Shown here one piece after another: positions 1 to 9,464 of a stretch of 64,000 bases of DNA. The notes beneath the pieces were generated by a model. The model was not told where the DNA came from. It saw only the letters and a list, made by a program, of their open reading frames with translations, and ran no database searches. The stretch is from Geobacter sp. SVR. GTDB lineage: Bacteria > Desulfobacterota > Desulfuromonadia > Geobacterales > Pseudopelobacteraceae. Where the stretch lies: the NCBI RefSeq assembly GCF_016865365.1, contig NZ_AP024469.1, positions 2,448,501-2,512,500 of the forward strand, in the 5' to 3' direction. The translations under genes were made by a program, and so were the position numbers. Within the stretch, counting starts at the first letter, position 1; each line of letters starts with the position of its first letter.

Positions 1-1328
1 TGGAAGGCAAGAGCCGCATCGACATGAAGGACGTACGCGGAAAATACATGATGCAGGAAATCATCAAGAACGGCATGCAGCCCGGAGGGGGGTATACCGA
101 CTACTGGTTCCCAAAGCCGGGGAATGACCAGCCGCTGCCGAAACGGAGCTACTCCCTGTACTTCAAACCGTTCGACTGGGTCATCGGTACCGGCAACTAT
201 GTCGATGACCTGGAAGCACTGGTCAAGAAGGCTTCCGATGAAAATCGCGCTCGTATCAAGCAGGGAATTTACCTGATCCTGGGAGCCACGCTCCTCATTC
301 TTATCATCGTCAGCCTCATGGCTGTTATGGTGACGAAACTGCTGCTCAGGAACATCGGTGCCGAACCAAAGGAGATGGAGGAGATTGCCGTCCGGGTCGC
401 TGAAGGAGATCTGACCCTGCAGATGAAAGAAGACAGCAGCGGTATTTACGGCGCCATGCGCCGGATGGTGCACGGCCTGCGGCAGGTCATGGACAAGGTC
501 AACCAGAGCTCCCGGGAGGTTTCCACCGCTGCGTCGCAGCTCAATTCACATGCCGAAAATACTGCCGACGGTTCGCACCGGGTGGTGGGCCAGGCGGCAG
601 CCGTGGCCACAGCCAGCGAGGAGATGTCGGCCACCAGCTCGGATATTGCCAACAACTGCCATATGGCTGCCGAGAGTTCCAATCGGGCAAGCGTCACGGC
701 ACAGAACGGCGCGGTTATTGTCAGGGAGACCGTAGACGGCATGAACCGCATTGCCGACAAGGTGCGCAGTTCTGCCGGAGCGGTCGAACTGCTGGGCTCC
801 CGTTCCGAACAGATCGGCAATATCGTCGGCACCATCGAGGACATTGCCGACCAGACCAACCTGCTGGCTCTCAATGCCGCCATAGAGGCTGCCCGCGCCG
901 GAGAACAGGGGCGTGGATTCGCCGTTGTCGCCGATGAGGTCAGGGCGCTGGCCGAGCGCACCACCAAGGCTACCCGCGAGATCGGCGAGATGATCAAGAG
1001 CATCCAGAGCGATACCAGGCTGGCGGTCAAGGCAATGGAGGAAGGGGTTGTGGAGGTAGAGCGGGGAACGGTGGGGGCCGCCAAATCGGGTCAGGCGCTG
1101 GAGTCGATCCTGGAGCAGATCAACGACGTAACGCTCCAGATCAACCAGATCGCCACGGCGGCCGAGGAACAGACCGCCACCACCAGGGAGATCACCAACA
1201 ACATCCACGCCATTTCCGAAACTGTCCAGATGAGCGCGGAAAGCTCCCGCGAGATCTCCGTTTCTTCCTCTCGGCTTTCCCAGCTCTCGGGCGAATTGCA
1301 GGATATGGTCCGGCGCTTCAGCCTGTAG
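1..1328 (+). CDS. Methyl-accepting chemotaxis protein, 5' truncated by window edge
   Basis: The frame is open to the first base of the window, so the true start lies upstream and the N-terminal sensor is mostly missing. Visible residues (numbered from the Met at 24) are the tail of a periplasmic Cache-like sensor ([16 protein letters not shown], about 48-62), one transmembrane helix (about 81-107), a HAMP-like linker, and a full cytoplasmic signalling domain. The hairpin tip for CheA/CheW contact is clear at about residues 271-313 ([20 protein letters not shown], then [16 protein letters not shown]). No C-terminal CheR-docking pentapeptide is seen; the protein ends MVRRFSL. The ligand cannot be inferred. 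Confidence 0.95.
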   Translation, partial: EGKSRIDMKDVRGKYMMQEIIKNGMQPGGGYTDYWFPKPGNDQPLPKRSYSLYFKPFDWVIGTGNYVDDLEALVKKASDENRARIKQGIYLILGATLLILIIVSLMAVMVTKLLLRNIGAEPKEMEEIAVRVAEGDLTLQMKEDSSGIYGAMRRMVHGLRQVMDKVNQSSREVSTAASQLNSHAENTADGSHRVVGQAAAVATASEEMSATSSDIANNCHMAAESSNRASVTAQNGAVIVRETVDGMNRIADKVRSSAGAVELLGSRSEQIGNIVGTIEDIADQTNLLALNAAIEAARAGEQGRGFAVVADEVRALAERTTKATREIGEMIKSIQSDTRLAVKAMEEGVVEVERGTVGAAKSGQALESILEQINDVTLQINQIATAAEEQTATTREITNNIHAISETVQMSAESSREISVSSSRLSQLSGELQDMVRRFSL

Positions 1329-1424
1329 GAGCATTTCTGGGCAAGCAGGATCAGCGGGAGCGGGAGACACCTTCCGTGTAAATGACTCCCTGAGTCACAT
1401 CTCACTCCGATAAGATTTCAAAAA

Positions 1425-1462
1425 CAAGAAGGCCCGCCGGTTAATTCCGGCGGGCCTTCTTG
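1425..1462. terminator. Bidirectional terminator between the chemotaxis gene and acnB
   Basis: A perfect 16-bp inverted repeat (caagaaggcccgccgg and its complement) flanks the loop ttaatt. It lies between two convergent genes and has T/A-rich flanks on both sides, so it can serve both. Confidence 0.85.
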
Positions 1463-1480
1463 CATGGAAGCGGGTTTCGC

Positions 1481-4021
1481 TTACTTGTACTCGGGCATTT
1501 CGTCGAACTGGAGGTACTTGTAGATCTTCTCCTTGTTCGGCTCGACCTTCTCCTTGTACACCTTCAGATATTCGGCCGGGGTGGGCAGCTTGCCCAACAG
1601 CGCGGCAACCGCGCCGAGTTCTGCCGAACCGAGGAATACCTTGGCACCGTCGCCCATGCGGTCATCGAAGTTGCGGGTCGAAGTGGAGAAGACCGTGACG
1701 CCGTCGGGCACGCGGGCCTGGTTGCCCATGCAGAGCGAACAACCGGCGATCTCGATGCGGGCACCAAAGGCGCTGTAGACCGAGAAGTAGGCCTCGTCCT
1801 TGAGCTGGGTCTGGTCCATGCGGGTCGGCGGGCAGATCCAGGTGCGGACACCGGGGTTGAACTTGTTACCCCTCCAGATCTCGGCCGCGGCGCGGAAGTG
1901 GCCGATGTTGGTCATGCAGGAGCCGAGGAAGACATCCTGAATCGCGGTGCCCTTGACCTGGGACAACAGCTTGACATCGTCGGGATCGTTCGGGCAGGCC
2001 AGGATCGGCTCGGTGATCTCCTTCAGATCGATTTCTATCACGGCCGCATACTGGGCCCCTTTGTCGGCCTTCAGCAGGGTCGGCTTCTTCAGCCAGGCTT
2101 CGGCGTCCTTGATGCGCTTTTTCAGCGTATTGGGGTCGGAGTAGCCCTCGGCAATCATCTTCTTCATCAGCGCCACGTTGGATTTGAGGTAGGTGGCGAC
2201 GCTCTGCTCGGAGAGCTGGATGCAGCCGGCAGCGGCAGAACGCTCGGCAGCGGCGTCGGTCAGCTCGAATGCCTGCTCTACGGTCAGGTCGGGCAGACCT
2301 TCCATCTCGAGGATGCGGCCGTTGAAGATGTTGACTTTGTTTTTCTTGGGCACGGTCAGGTGCCCCTGCTTGATAGCCCAGTAAGGGATGGCGTTGACGG
2401 CGTCACGCAGGGTGATGCCGGGGTTGAACTTGCCTTTGAAGCGTACCAGTACGCTCTCCGGCATGTCCAGCGGCATGAAGCCCATGGCGCCGGCAAAGGC
2501 CACCAGACCGGAACCGGCCGGGAAGCTGATGCCGATCGGGAAACGGGTATGGGAGTCGCCGCCGGTGCCGACCGTGTCGGGCAGGAGTAGGCGGTTCAGC
2601 CAGGAGTGGATCACGCCGTCGCCGGGACGCAGGGCAACACCGCCCCGCTCGGCAACGAAACCGGGCAGGTTCTTGTGCATCTTGACGTCGGCCGGTTTGG
2701 GATAGGCGGCAGTGTGACAGAAGGACTGCATGAACATCGGTGCCTGGAACTTGAGGCAGGCCAGTTCCTTGAGCTCGTCGGCGGTCATCGGGCCAGTGGT
2801 GTCCTGGGAACCGACCGTAGTCATCTTGGGTTCGCAGGCAGTGCCGGGCAGGATGCCGGCCACGCCGCAGGCGGCGCCCACCATCTTCTGGGCCAGGGAG
2901 TAGGCCTGCTTGGCCTTGGGCTTGGGGTTGACCGGCAGGGTGAACGCGGTGGAAGGCTTGAGACCCAGAGCCTTCCTGGCCTTGTCGGTCACGGCCCGAC
3001 CGATGATCAGCGGAATGCGGCCGCCGGCGCGGAACTCGTCGGCAACGGTGTTGGGGGAGATGGTGAACTTGGAGAGCTCCTTCTTGCCTTTCTCGTCGGT
3101 AATGACCCCCTTCTTTGTGTCGATCACGATCACGTCGCCGGTCTTCATGCCGGTCACATCGGCCTTGATCGGCAGTGCGCCCGAATCCTGGGCGGTGTTG
3201 AAGAAGATCGGGGCAATGACGCCGCCGATGATCACTCCGGCAGTCTTCTTGTTGGGCACGCAGGGGATCTCTTCACCGATTGCCCACAATACGCTGTTGC
3301 AGGCCGACTTGCGGGAAGAACCGGTACCGACCACGTCGCCCACAAAGGCTACTTGGTACCCTTCCTGGCGGAACTTGGCAATGGTGGCCAGGCCGTCCTT
3401 GAAGCGGGTTTTACCCATGGCCAGTGCGTGCAGCGGAATGTCGGGACGGCTCCAGGCGTCGCCGGCCGGAGAGAAGTCGTCGGTGTTGATTTCGCCATCA
3501 ACCTTGTAGACCTTGACCTTGATGGTTTCGGGCACGCCGGGACGATTGGTGAACCACTCGGCGTCAGCCCAGGATTTCAACACTTGGGCGGCAGCGGCGT
3601 TCTTGCCGCCTGCGGCCAGCTTGGCGACTTCGTCGAAAGCGTCGTACACCAGGGTAATGCCGGAAAGGGCTTTGGCGGCCTCGTCAGCCAGTTTCTTGTC
3701 TTTCAGTGCGGCAACCAGCGGTGTCACGTTATAGCCGCCGATCATGGTGCCGAGCATCTGGATGGCAGCCACCGGATCGATCAGCGGGGACTTTTTCTTG
3801 CCGGTCACGATCTCTGCCAGGAACTCGGCCTTGACCTTGGCAGCCGGATCGACACCTGGAGAAACGCGGTTCTTGATCAGGTCGAGCAGGAAGGCTTCTT
3901 TGCCTTTGGGCGGTTTTACCAGCAGCTTGCACAGGTCGGCGGTCTGCTCCGGAGTCAGGGGCAGCGCGGGAATGCCCTGCTTGGCGCGTTCGGCTTCATG
4001 TTGGAGATACGCTTCGATCAT
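1481..4021 (-). CDS. acnB: Aconitate hydratase B (AcnB)
   Basis: Bifunctional aconitate hydratase 2 / 2-methylisocitrate dehydratase type, 846 aa, close to the usual ~860 aa. It interconverts citrate and isocitrate in the TCA cycle using a [4Fe-4S] cluster. The AcnB order is visible: an N-terminal HEAT-like helical domain (about 1-160), the swivel domain, then the catalytic core with cluster-binding cysteines in [13 protein letters not shown] and [11 protein letters not shown]. The ATG at 4021 has a strong ribosome-binding site (GGGAGG, complement of 4029-4034). It is monocistronic, with its own promoter upstream and a terminator downstream. Confidence 0.97.
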   Translation of the reverse strand: MIEAYLQHEAERAKQGIPALPLTPEQTADLCKLLVKPPKGKEAFLLDLIKNRVSPGVDPAAKVKAEFLAEIVTGKKKSPLIDPVAAIQMLGTMIGGYNVTPLVAALKDKKLADEAAKALSGITLVYDAFDEVAKLAAGGKNAAAAQVLKSWADAEWFTNRPGVPETIKVKVYKVDGEINTDDFSPAGDAWSRPDIPLHALAMGKTRFKDGLATIAKFRQEGYQVAFVGDVVGTGSSRKSACNSVLWAIGEEIPCVPNKKTAGVIIGGVIAPIFFNTAQDSGALPIKADVTGMKTGDVIVIDTKKGVITDEKGKKELSKFTISPNTVADEFRAGGRIPLIIGRAVTDKARKALGLKPSTAFTLPVNPKPKAKQAYSLAQKMVGAACGVAGILPGTACEPKMTTVGSQDTTGPMTADELKELACLKFQAPMFMQSFCHTAAYPKPADVKMHKNLPGFVAERGGVALRPGDGVIHSWLNRLLLPDTVGTGGDSHTRFPIGISFPAGSGLVAFAGAMGFMPLDMPESVLVRFKGKFNPGITLRDAVNAIPYWAIKQGHLTVPKKNKVNIFNGRILEMEGLPDLTVEQAFELTDAAAERSAAAGCIQLSEQSVATYLKSNVALMKKMIAEGYSDPNTLKKRIKDAEAWLKKPTLLKADKGAQYAAVIEIDLKEITEPILACPNDPDDVKLLSQVKGTAIQDVFLGSCMTNIGHFRAAAEIWRGNKFNPGVRTWICPPTRMDQTQLKDEAYFSVYSAFGARIEIAGCSLCMGNQARVPDGVTVFSTSTRNFDDRMGDGAKVFLGSAELGAVAALLGKLPTPAEYLKVYKEKVEPNKEKIYKYLQFDEMPEYK

Positions 4022-4080
4022 CTCAGTTCCTCCCTTGGTGTATGGTTATCCTGATTGGATTGTCCACCTTAAATGCATAC

Positions 4081-4109
4081 TGTATACACTTTTGCGCACC
4101 ACCTGTCAA
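4081..4109 (-). promoter_or_regulatory. Sigma-70-type promoter of acnB
   Basis: On the minus strand TTGACA (4109-4104) and TATACA (4086-4081) are separated by exactly 17 bp, giving a start near 4074, about 50 nt before the acnB ATG. The -10 box overlaps the short palindrome atactgtat (4077-4085) within tgcatactgtatacact, a plausible repressor site of GntR-like appearance. Confidence 0.7.
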
Positions 4110-4173
4110 TTGCTTATAAGAGGTTAGAAACAGCGGATATTCGCGGGGATGAAGCTGCAGACGGCTTTCGGGT

Positions 4174-4977
4174 TCAGGAGACGGTCACGGCAGCGTAGCC
4201 CACCACCTGTCGGTCGTCGCCGGTAACGTCGCCGCTGGTGCCGTAGGCGATCACCTGGGCCCGGGTGGCTCCCAGCCGGGCTGCCGCTACCATCATGATC
4301 GCAGCCGGCACGACACCGCACATGGTGATGCGTTCCGTACGGCAGACGCGCAGCAGCCCTTCCGGATCGAAGGCCGTTATCCGTTCCAAAGCGAGACCGT
4401 CCTTGGCACGGGCGGAAGCCGCGGATTCGTAATGGCTCATATCGGAACTGGCAACGATCAGCACATCACCGCCAAAAGCGGTAATGGCCGAAGCCAGCCC
4501 CCTGCCGATCTCTTCGAGCACGGAAAAATCGCCATAGCCGAGGCACAGGGCAGCAATGGAGACATCAGGGCGCAGCATCTGCAAAAACGGCAGCTGCACT
4601 TCAAGCGAATGTTCCTGCCGGTGGGCCTGGGTATCGGTTTGCACCAAGGGGATGTGTTGCAGAATCAGGGCATTCAGGCGTGAGTCGAGCGGCACCGGCC
4701 CCAGGGGGGTCTGCCATTGGCCGTCGGGGAACAGGGCAGCCGGTTTTCCGGCGCCGTGATGATTGGGGCCGATGATCAGTACCGTGGCAGGAATTTCGAT
4801 CCCGCCGTACACGGCGCCGGCGATGGCCCCGGAATACAGATAGCCGGCATGGGGGGCCATGATGCCCAGGACTTTGTCCGGCCGATCGGAGCGGACCAGC
4901 AGGTTTTCGAGATCGTTGCGCAGTTTTTCGGGTGTACCGGGATAGAACTGCCCGGCAACCGCCGGTGGTCGCAGCAT
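4174..4977 (-). CDS. amrB: AmmeMemoRadiSam system protein B (MEMO1 family)
   Basis: 267 aa, full length for the bacterial Memo family, which is related in fold to class III extradiol dioxygenases. Diagnostic motifs are RPPAVAGQFYP at the N-terminus, MAPHAGYLYSGA, IGPNHHG and SSDMSHY, which carry the conserved histidines of the active-site pocket. The usual partners (AMMECR1-like and radical-SAM proteins) are not in the window. It is the last gene of the trpS-scpA-scpB-amrB run, 51 bp after scpB. The biochemical role of the family is not settled. Confidence 0.9.
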   Translation of the reverse strand: MLRPPAVAGQFYPGTPEKLRNDLENLLVRSDRPDKVLGIMAPHAGYLYSGAIAGAVYGGIEIPATVLIIGPNHHGAGKPAALFPDGQWQTPLGPVPLDSRLNALILQHIPLVQTDTQAHRQEHSLEVQLPFLQMLRPDVSIAALCLGYGDFSVLEEIGRGLASAITAFGGDVLIVASSDMSHYESAASARAKDGLALERITAFDPEGLLRVCRTERITMCGVVPAAIMMVAAARLGATRAQVIAYGTSGDVTGDDRQVVGYAAVTVS

Positions 4978-5028
4978 GTCTTCCTCCGCTCGAGCTTTCG
5001 GTTCGTGTTCACGCTCAGGGACGAATTT

Positions 5029-5613
5029 CTACTCCCCCTCAACCACACCATCGGTCTTACCGAGCGGCAATTCCTCTTGCTGCTCGAAGTGCGGTTCCTC
5101 TCCCAGCGCCTGGATTTCCTTGAGAGTCGGCAGACTCTTCAGATCCTTGAGTCCGAATACTTCGAGGAATTCCCGGGAGGTACCGTAGATCAGTGGCCGT
5201 CCCGGTATATCCTTCTTCCCCAGGATTCTGACCAGTTTTTTTTCGAGCAGGGTCTTGAGTACACCGCCGCAGTCAACCCCGCGCAGATGTTCCACTTCGA
5301 TGCGGGTTACCGGTTGGCGGTAGGCAATGATAGCCAGGGTTTCAAGTGCGGAGGGGGAGAATTTGACCGCTTTGGATCTGACCTGTCTGAGCACGTATTC
5401 CTGCAGCTCGGGCCTGGTCCTGAACTGCCAGCCGCCGCCCACCTCGACCAGATGGAAACCCCCTGCCCGGCCCTGATGCAGTTCCTCCAGTTCGGACAGC
5501 GCTGCCTTGATATCGACGCGTTGATACTCCTGTAGCAGGTCGGCCATCCGATCGATCGACAGAGGAGAATCTGCCGCAAAAATGATACTTTCGACTATGG
5601 CAGTTAATGTCAT
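5029..5613 (-). CDS. scpB: Segregation and condensation protein B
   Basis: 194 aa, normal length for ScpB, the winged-helix kleisin partner of the SMC-ScpA-ScpB chromosome condensin. Typical sequence includes ALETLAIIAYRQPVTRIEVE, VLKTLLEKKLVRILGKK and PGRPLIYGTSREFLEVFGL. The start ATG overlaps the scpA stop by 4 bp (ATGA), indicating translational coupling. The C-terminal tail is acidic (EGE). Confidence 0.96.
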   Translation of the reverse strand: MTLTAIVESIIFAADSPLSIDRMADLLQEYQRVDIKAALSELEELHQGRAGGFHLVEVGGGWQFRTRPELQEYVLRQVRSKAVKFSPSALETLAIIAYRQPVTRIEVEHLRGVDCGGVLKTLLEKKLVRILGKKDIPGRPLIYGTSREFLEVFGLKDLKSLPTLKEIQALGEEPHFEQQEELPLGKTDGVVEGE

Positions 5614-6446
5614 GATTCACCTGCGAAGCCGGGCTCGGCTTCAGGCTCCTGGGTCACGGCAGGCACAAACCAGATGCTGCCGTACGGTTCTGACTGGAAA
5701 ATCCTGATCAGCTTGAGGCGGCATAATTCGAGCAAGGCCAGAAAGGTAACGATCAATCGTTCCCGGGTCGGTTCATCCCGCACCAGGTCTTCAAAGCGTA
5801 CGGTCTCCGACTCCTGCAGCAGGGAAAGGATCTCGTTGATGCAATCGGCGATGCTGAGCGATTCCACCGGCGCCACATCGTGAAAGGTTTCCACCGGAAG
5901 ACGGGCCAGCAAGGAGCGAAAGGCATCAACCAGGTCGAACAGCTCCAGTTCCAGCGGCCCATCGTCATACTGGACAGAGGCAAGGGCTTGGTCCGGGCAG
6001 GAACGGACAAAAACCTCGCGCCCCAACAGTGCCCTGGCACCGATCACTTCGCCCGCCTCCTTATACTGCTGGTACTCCAGCAGGCGGCGTACCAGCTCGG
6101 CCCGCGGATCGACCTCCTCGGCCTCCCCCTCCTCCGGCTCGAGCTGTGGCAGCAGCATGCGCGACTTGATGTGCAGCAGCGTGGAGGCCATCAGCAGAAA
6201 ATCGCCGGCCACCTCCAGGTTCAACTCTTTCATCAGTTTGATGTAATCGAGATACTGGCGGGTGATGACTGCAATCGGAATATCGCAGATGTCGAGTTCG
6301 TTCTTCTTGATGAGGTGCAGCAGCAGGTCGAGCGGCCCGTCGAACGTGTCGAGATGGACGCTGTAGGCTTCCGGGAAGCTCCGCAGCAGGGAGAGATTCT
6401 CTTCCTGCTGGCCGGTGACGGTTTCCGGTGCCGTGGCGGACATCAT
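5610..6446 (-). CDS. scpA: Segregation and condensation protein A (kleisin)
   Basis: 278 aa. ScpA bridges the SMC heads in the bacterial condensin. The N-terminal signature FDGPLDLLLHLIKKNELDI is present at about residues 35-53, followed by the ITRQYLDYIKLMKELNLE helix region. The C-terminal winged helix (about 200-260) has LLELCRLKLIRIFQSEPYG. It begins 2 bp after the trpS stop and overlaps scpB by 4 bp, so the three are probably one transcript. Confidence 0.96.
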   Translation of the reverse strand: MMSATAPETVTGQQEENLSLLRSFPEAYSVHLDTFDGPLDLLLHLIKKNELDICDIPIAVITRQYLDYIKLMKELNLEVAGDFLLMASTLLHIKSRMLLPQLEPEEGEAEEVDPRAELVRRLLEYQQYKEAGEVIGARALLGREVFVRSCPDQALASVQYDDGPLELELFDLVDAFRSLLARLPVETFHDVAPVESLSIADCINEILSLLQESETVRFEDLVRDEPTRERLIVTFLALLELCRLKLIRIFQSEPYGSIWFVPAVTQEPEAEPGFAGES

Positions 6447-6448
6447 GA

Positions 6449-7429
6449 TCAGATCTTGAGGGCTTCGCGCGCCTCGGCCATGACGGCATCGGAAATCAGG
6501 GAGGCGCGGCGGCTGCCGTCCAGCAGCAGCTCATCCACCAGCGCCGGATCTGCAGCCAGTTCCTCCCGCTTGGCGCGGAAAGGCGCCAGGCGCTCGTTCA
6601 TGCACTCGGCCAGGATGCGCTTGCACTCCACGCATCCGATTGTGGCGGTGCGGCAGGCGGGAATGATCTGATCCAGCTTTTCCTGCGGCACGTAGATGCG
6701 GTGCAGGTTGAAAGCCACGCAGACGTCCGGTTCCCCCGGATCGGAGCGCCGCACCCGGGCCGGGTCGGTCATCATGGACAGGACCTTTTTGGTGGTTTCT
6801 TCGGCTGTATCGGAAAGATAGATCGAGTTGCCGTAGGATTTGCTCATCTTGCGGCCGTCCAGGCCGAGCAGCTTGGGCGTTTCGGTCAGGAGCGCCTCAG
6901 GCTCGGGAAAGACATTGCCGTAGAAATTGTTGAAACGTCGGGTAATCTCCCGGGTGATCTCCAGGTGCGGCAGTTGGTCGTGGCCGACCGGCACACGGGT
7001 GCCCTTGTACAGGATGATATCGGCCGCCATCAGCACCGGATAGCCGAGGAAACCGAACGTAGAGAGATCGCGATGCTCGATGTTGTCCTGCATCTCCTTG
7101 TAGGTCGGATTGCGCTCCAGCCAGGAGACCGGGGTGATCATCGACAGGATCAGGTTCAGTTCCGCGTGGTGGGGCACCAGGCTCTGTCGGAAGATGACCG
7201 ATTTTTGCGGATCAAGACCAAACGAGACCCAATCCAGCACCATCTCGCGGATGTTCTCCCTGATGGCAGAGGTGTCGGCATATTCGGTGGTCAGCGAATG
7301 CCAGTCGGCAACGAAGAAGAAACACTCGAACCGGTCCTGAATCTTGACCCAGTTTTCAAGAACGCCGTGGTAATGACCGATATGCAGCCGGCCGGTGGGC
7401 CTCATGCCGCTGACAACGCGCTGATTCAT
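6449..7429 (-). CDS. trpS: Tryptophan--tRNA ligase
   Basis: Class I aminoacyl-tRNA synthetase that charges tRNA-Trp. The frame opens at 7459, but the ATG at 7429 (MNQRVVSGMRPTG) matches the family N-terminus and has an AAGGGAG ribosome-binding site, giving 326 aa. The nucleotide-binding HIGH motif is at residues 16-19 and KMSKS at 194-198. GHDQLPHLEITR is the usual tryptophan-pocket helix. First gene of the trpS-scpA-scpB-amrB run. Confidence 0.97.
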   Translation of the reverse strand: MNQRVVSGMRPTGRLHIGHYHGVLENWVKIQDRFECFFFVADWHSLTTEYADTSAIRENIREMVLDWVSFGLDPQKSVIFRQSLVPHHAELNLILSMITPVSWLERNPTYKEMQDNIEHRDLSTFGFLGYPVLMAADIILYKGTRVPVGHDQLPHLEITREITRRFNNFYGNVFPEPEALLTETPKLLGLDGRKMSKSYGNSIYLSDTAEETTKKVLSMMTDPARVRRSDPGEPDVCVAFNLHRIYVPQEKLDQIIPACRTATIGCVECKRILAECMNERLAPFRAKREELAADPALVDELLLDGSRRASLISDAVMAEAREALKI

Positions 7430-7460
7430 CGAAAGTACTCCCTTGATAGGTAAATGCAAT

Positions 7461-7566
7461 GGAACACGGATGACGCGGATCGAGCGAATTTGAGCGGATT
7501 AGAGACTTTAAAAGGCCTATGATTCCATCCCGTGTAGATCCGCTTAAATCTAGATGTGATCCGCCG
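7461..7566. repeat. Intergenic inverted-repeat element, CGGAT type
   Basis: The left arm holds iterated CGGAT/GCGGATT words (7461-7500: cacggatgacgcggat and onward). The right arm (7528-7566) holds their complements (gatccgcttaaatc, gatccgcc). The element fills the gap between trpS and the M50 gene and could fold into an imperfect hairpin of about 100 nt. Confidence 0.65.
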
Positions 7567-7591
7567 GTCTTTCTTGGTTACGACTTTGTGC

Positions 7592-8272
7592 CTACCTCAT
7601 CATCAAGCGCGTGACACCAAGTACCAGGTTGCTCTGCGGCCCTGCCAGCAGATGGACTCCCACCTGGAGCAGCGGGGAGATGACGTACGAAAAAACATTG
7701 GTAAAGAACACCAGCAGGATGATGATTACCATGCCATAGGGCTCGATCCTGGACCAGGCGGCTGCCTGGCGGTACGGCAAAAGCCCCACCATTACCCTTC
7801 CACCATCCAGGGGGGGCACCGGTATCATGTTGAAAATCGCCAGCAGCAGGTTGATGTAGACCGAAAACGCCAGCATCATCACCACGGGTTCGGCGACCAT
7901 GGCCAGCGGAGTTGCCGACGAGGCCAGGTTGCTCATGGCCAGCACCCCGCGCAGTACAAAGGCGGAAAGGGTGGCCAACAGAATGTTGGTAATCGGCCCG
8001 GCCGCCGCCACCCAGATCATGTCCCGCTTGGGATTGTGCAGGTTTTCGTACACGACCGGAACCGGTTTGGCCCAGCCGATGCCGATGATGAAAATCATCA
8101 GCGTACCGATGATGTCGATGTGCTTGATCGGATTGAGGGTCAGCCGTCCCATCATACGCGCGGTGGGGTCCCCGAACCGCCAGGCAATGAAACCGTGCGA
8201 AACCTCGTGGCAGACAACGGCCAGCATCCCCGGCACCAACATTACTGAAAGTTTGAAAAGCAAGTCTTCCAT
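7592..8272 (-). CDS. Site-2 protease-like intramembrane metalloprotease (peptidase M50)
   Basis: 226 aa, the short membrane-only form of the M50 family. The zinc motif HEVSH lies at residues 22-26 inside the first hydrophobic helix. The third zinc ligand is in the C-terminal NMIPVPPLDGGRV motif. About six hydrophobic segments are visible, with no PDZ domain. Substrate unknown. Proteins of this kind often neighbour trpS and scpAB in Geobacter-like genomes. An inverted repeat (8282-8308) sits just upstream of its start. Confidence 0.9.
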   Translation of the reverse strand: MEDLLFKLSVMLVPGMLAVVCHEVSHGFIAWRFGDPTARMMGRLTLNPIKHIDIIGTLMIFIIGIGWAKPVPVVYENLHNPKRDMIWVAAAGPITNILLATLSAFVLRGVLAMSNLASSATPLAMVAEPVVMMLAFSVYINLLLAIFNMIPVPPLDGGRVMVGLLPYRQAAAWSRIEPYGMVIIILLVFFTNVFSYVISPLLQVGVHLLAGPQSNLVLGVTRLMMR

Positions 8273-8281
8273 GCGGATCCT

Positions 8282-8308
8282 TTTTAGAGATGAAACAGGT
8301 CTCTAAAA
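8282..8308. repeat. 9-bp inverted repeat in the M50 / PEP-CTERM intergenic region
   Basis: Perfect arms ttttagaga and tctctaaaa separated by 9 nt, immediately upstream of the M50 start. It could be an operator or a 5'-UTR hairpin. The rest of 8309-8531 shows no other clear signal. Confidence 0.45.
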
Positions 8309-8531
8309 GTAGCAGAGAGCAGTGTCAAAGTCAATTGCGGGGGGATGGTCTGAAAATGGCAAATCTGGAGTCCTCCCTGCATCAAATTGGGTTCTGGAGA
8401 GATGCGGGCCTGGTCCCATCTTTTCCTCTTATGTAAAGAGCACTTGTCAAATCGTCGGTGTCGCTTACAAGTTCTCTCGGTAAATAGGAAAACCGTCTCG
8501 GTTGTATTTGTTTTTCAACCGGTTATCCATA

Positions 8532-8547
8532 TGGAATACCTCTTGCG
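8532..8547 (+). promoter_or_regulatory. Sigma-54-type promoter of the PEP-CTERM gene
   Basis: TGGAATACCTCTTGCG has the invariant GG and GC dinucleotides 10 bp apart (consensus TGGCAC-N5-TTGCW). It predicts a start near 8558, about 24 nt before the ATG and just ahead of a strong AGGAGG site. RpoN-dependent expression of PEP-CTERM genes through the PrsK/PrsR system is known in related exosortase-bearing bacteria, which supports the call. Confidence 0.6.
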
Positions 8548-8581
8548 TAATCCAGGTTACTACCTAAGAGGAGGTTCAACC

Positions 8582-9346
8582 ATGAGAGCGTTTCCCAATG
8601 CCGTGCGTAATTCAGCATCATTGACAGTGATTCTGGCGATGGTTCTGAATATCATGCTGGTGAGCAGTGCCAGTGCACTTACCGTCATCAACGGCGATTT
8701 TTCGTCCGGCAACTCTAGTGGTTGGAATTCCTCGGGTAATTTCAGCATCGATACGGTAAGTAACCTGCCCACAATCTCGCAGGGCAAATGGGATCTTTCT
8801 TCCTGGAATAGCGTCATGGACGGGAATTTTGCCCTGATGCAGACCAGCCCGGAAGATCACATATCCAGATGGTTCTCTACCAGCGTGCAACTGCCTGTGG
8901 CTGCGGTTCCGCTCTCCCTTTCGTTCGATTATGCGGTGGCCTATGAACTGACCAACCGTAGTTCAAACCCCGCTGATGTGGGCTACTTTCGGGCCGAGGT
9001 ATACGGCAAGAACGGTCAGTCGTATTACCCTGAGTTGACCGAGCGTGAAATAATGTGGTCATCAAGGGAACCGGAAAAGAATGTATTTACAGGGCACATC
9101 AGCCTGCCACCAGAATACTTCATACCACGCTCGCCGGATTACAACGATTTTTCCATTAATTTTATTTTTTTCACCAGTCTATTTGACACAATCATCGGAA
9201 TCGACAATATCCAGCTTGAGGCTGCACCGGTGGAGCCAGGGCCAGCTCCCGTTCCCGAGCCGGCCACATGCCTGTTGCTTGCCAGCGGCTTGGCCGGGAT
9301 AGGTGCGTATGCCAGGAAAAAACGTCTGGGAGATAAGCTTGCCTGA
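8582..9346 (+). CDS. PEP-CTERM sorting domain protein
   Basis: The ATG at 8582 follows an excellent AGGAGG site and gives 254 aa. Upstream in-frame codons lack such a site and would disrupt the signal peptide. Residues 1-35 are a Sec signal peptide ending ASA. The middle is a beta-rich secreted domain (NGDFSSGNSSGWN at its start). The C-terminus carries the sorting signal PVPEPATCLLLASGLAGI, a hydrophobic helix, then a basic tail (YARKKR), which exosortase recognises for sorting to the cell surface with exopolysaccharide. No exosortase gene is in the window. The protein's own role is unknown. Confidence 0.92.
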   Translation: MRAFPNAVRNSASLTVILAMVLNIMLVSSASALTVINGDFSSGNSSGWNSSGNFSIDTVSNLPTISQGKWDLSSWNSVMDGNFALMQTSPEDHISRWFSTSVQLPVAAVPLSLSFDYAVAYELTNRSSNPADVGYFRAEVYGKNGQSYYPELTEREIMWSSREPEKNVFTGHISLPPEYFIPRSPDYNDFSINFIFFTSLFDTIIGIDNIQLEAAPVEPGPAPVPEPATCLLLASGLAGIGAYARKKRLGDKLA

Positions 9347-9410
9347 ATAACTACAGCAATACCCTCGTAGTGCGAGTAACTTACGACAAATCACTGTAGT
9401 GCAGAAACGA

Positions 9411-9438
9411 CGAAAGGCGGGATTGCTCCCGCCTTTCG
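9411..9438. terminator. Bidirectional terminator between the PEP-CTERM gene and glnA
   Basis: Perfect 12-bp stem cgaaaggcggga / tcccgcctttcg with loop ttgc, between convergent genes. There is no long T-tract, so strength is uncertain. Confidence 0.7.
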
Positions 9439-9464
9439 CGTACTGAATATGCAGCTGCCGCAGA

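Noticed and set aside
2606-4054. Long plus-strand open frame opposite acnB
   Set aside because: Gly/His/Leu-rich shadow of a well-supported aconitase gene; no family features.
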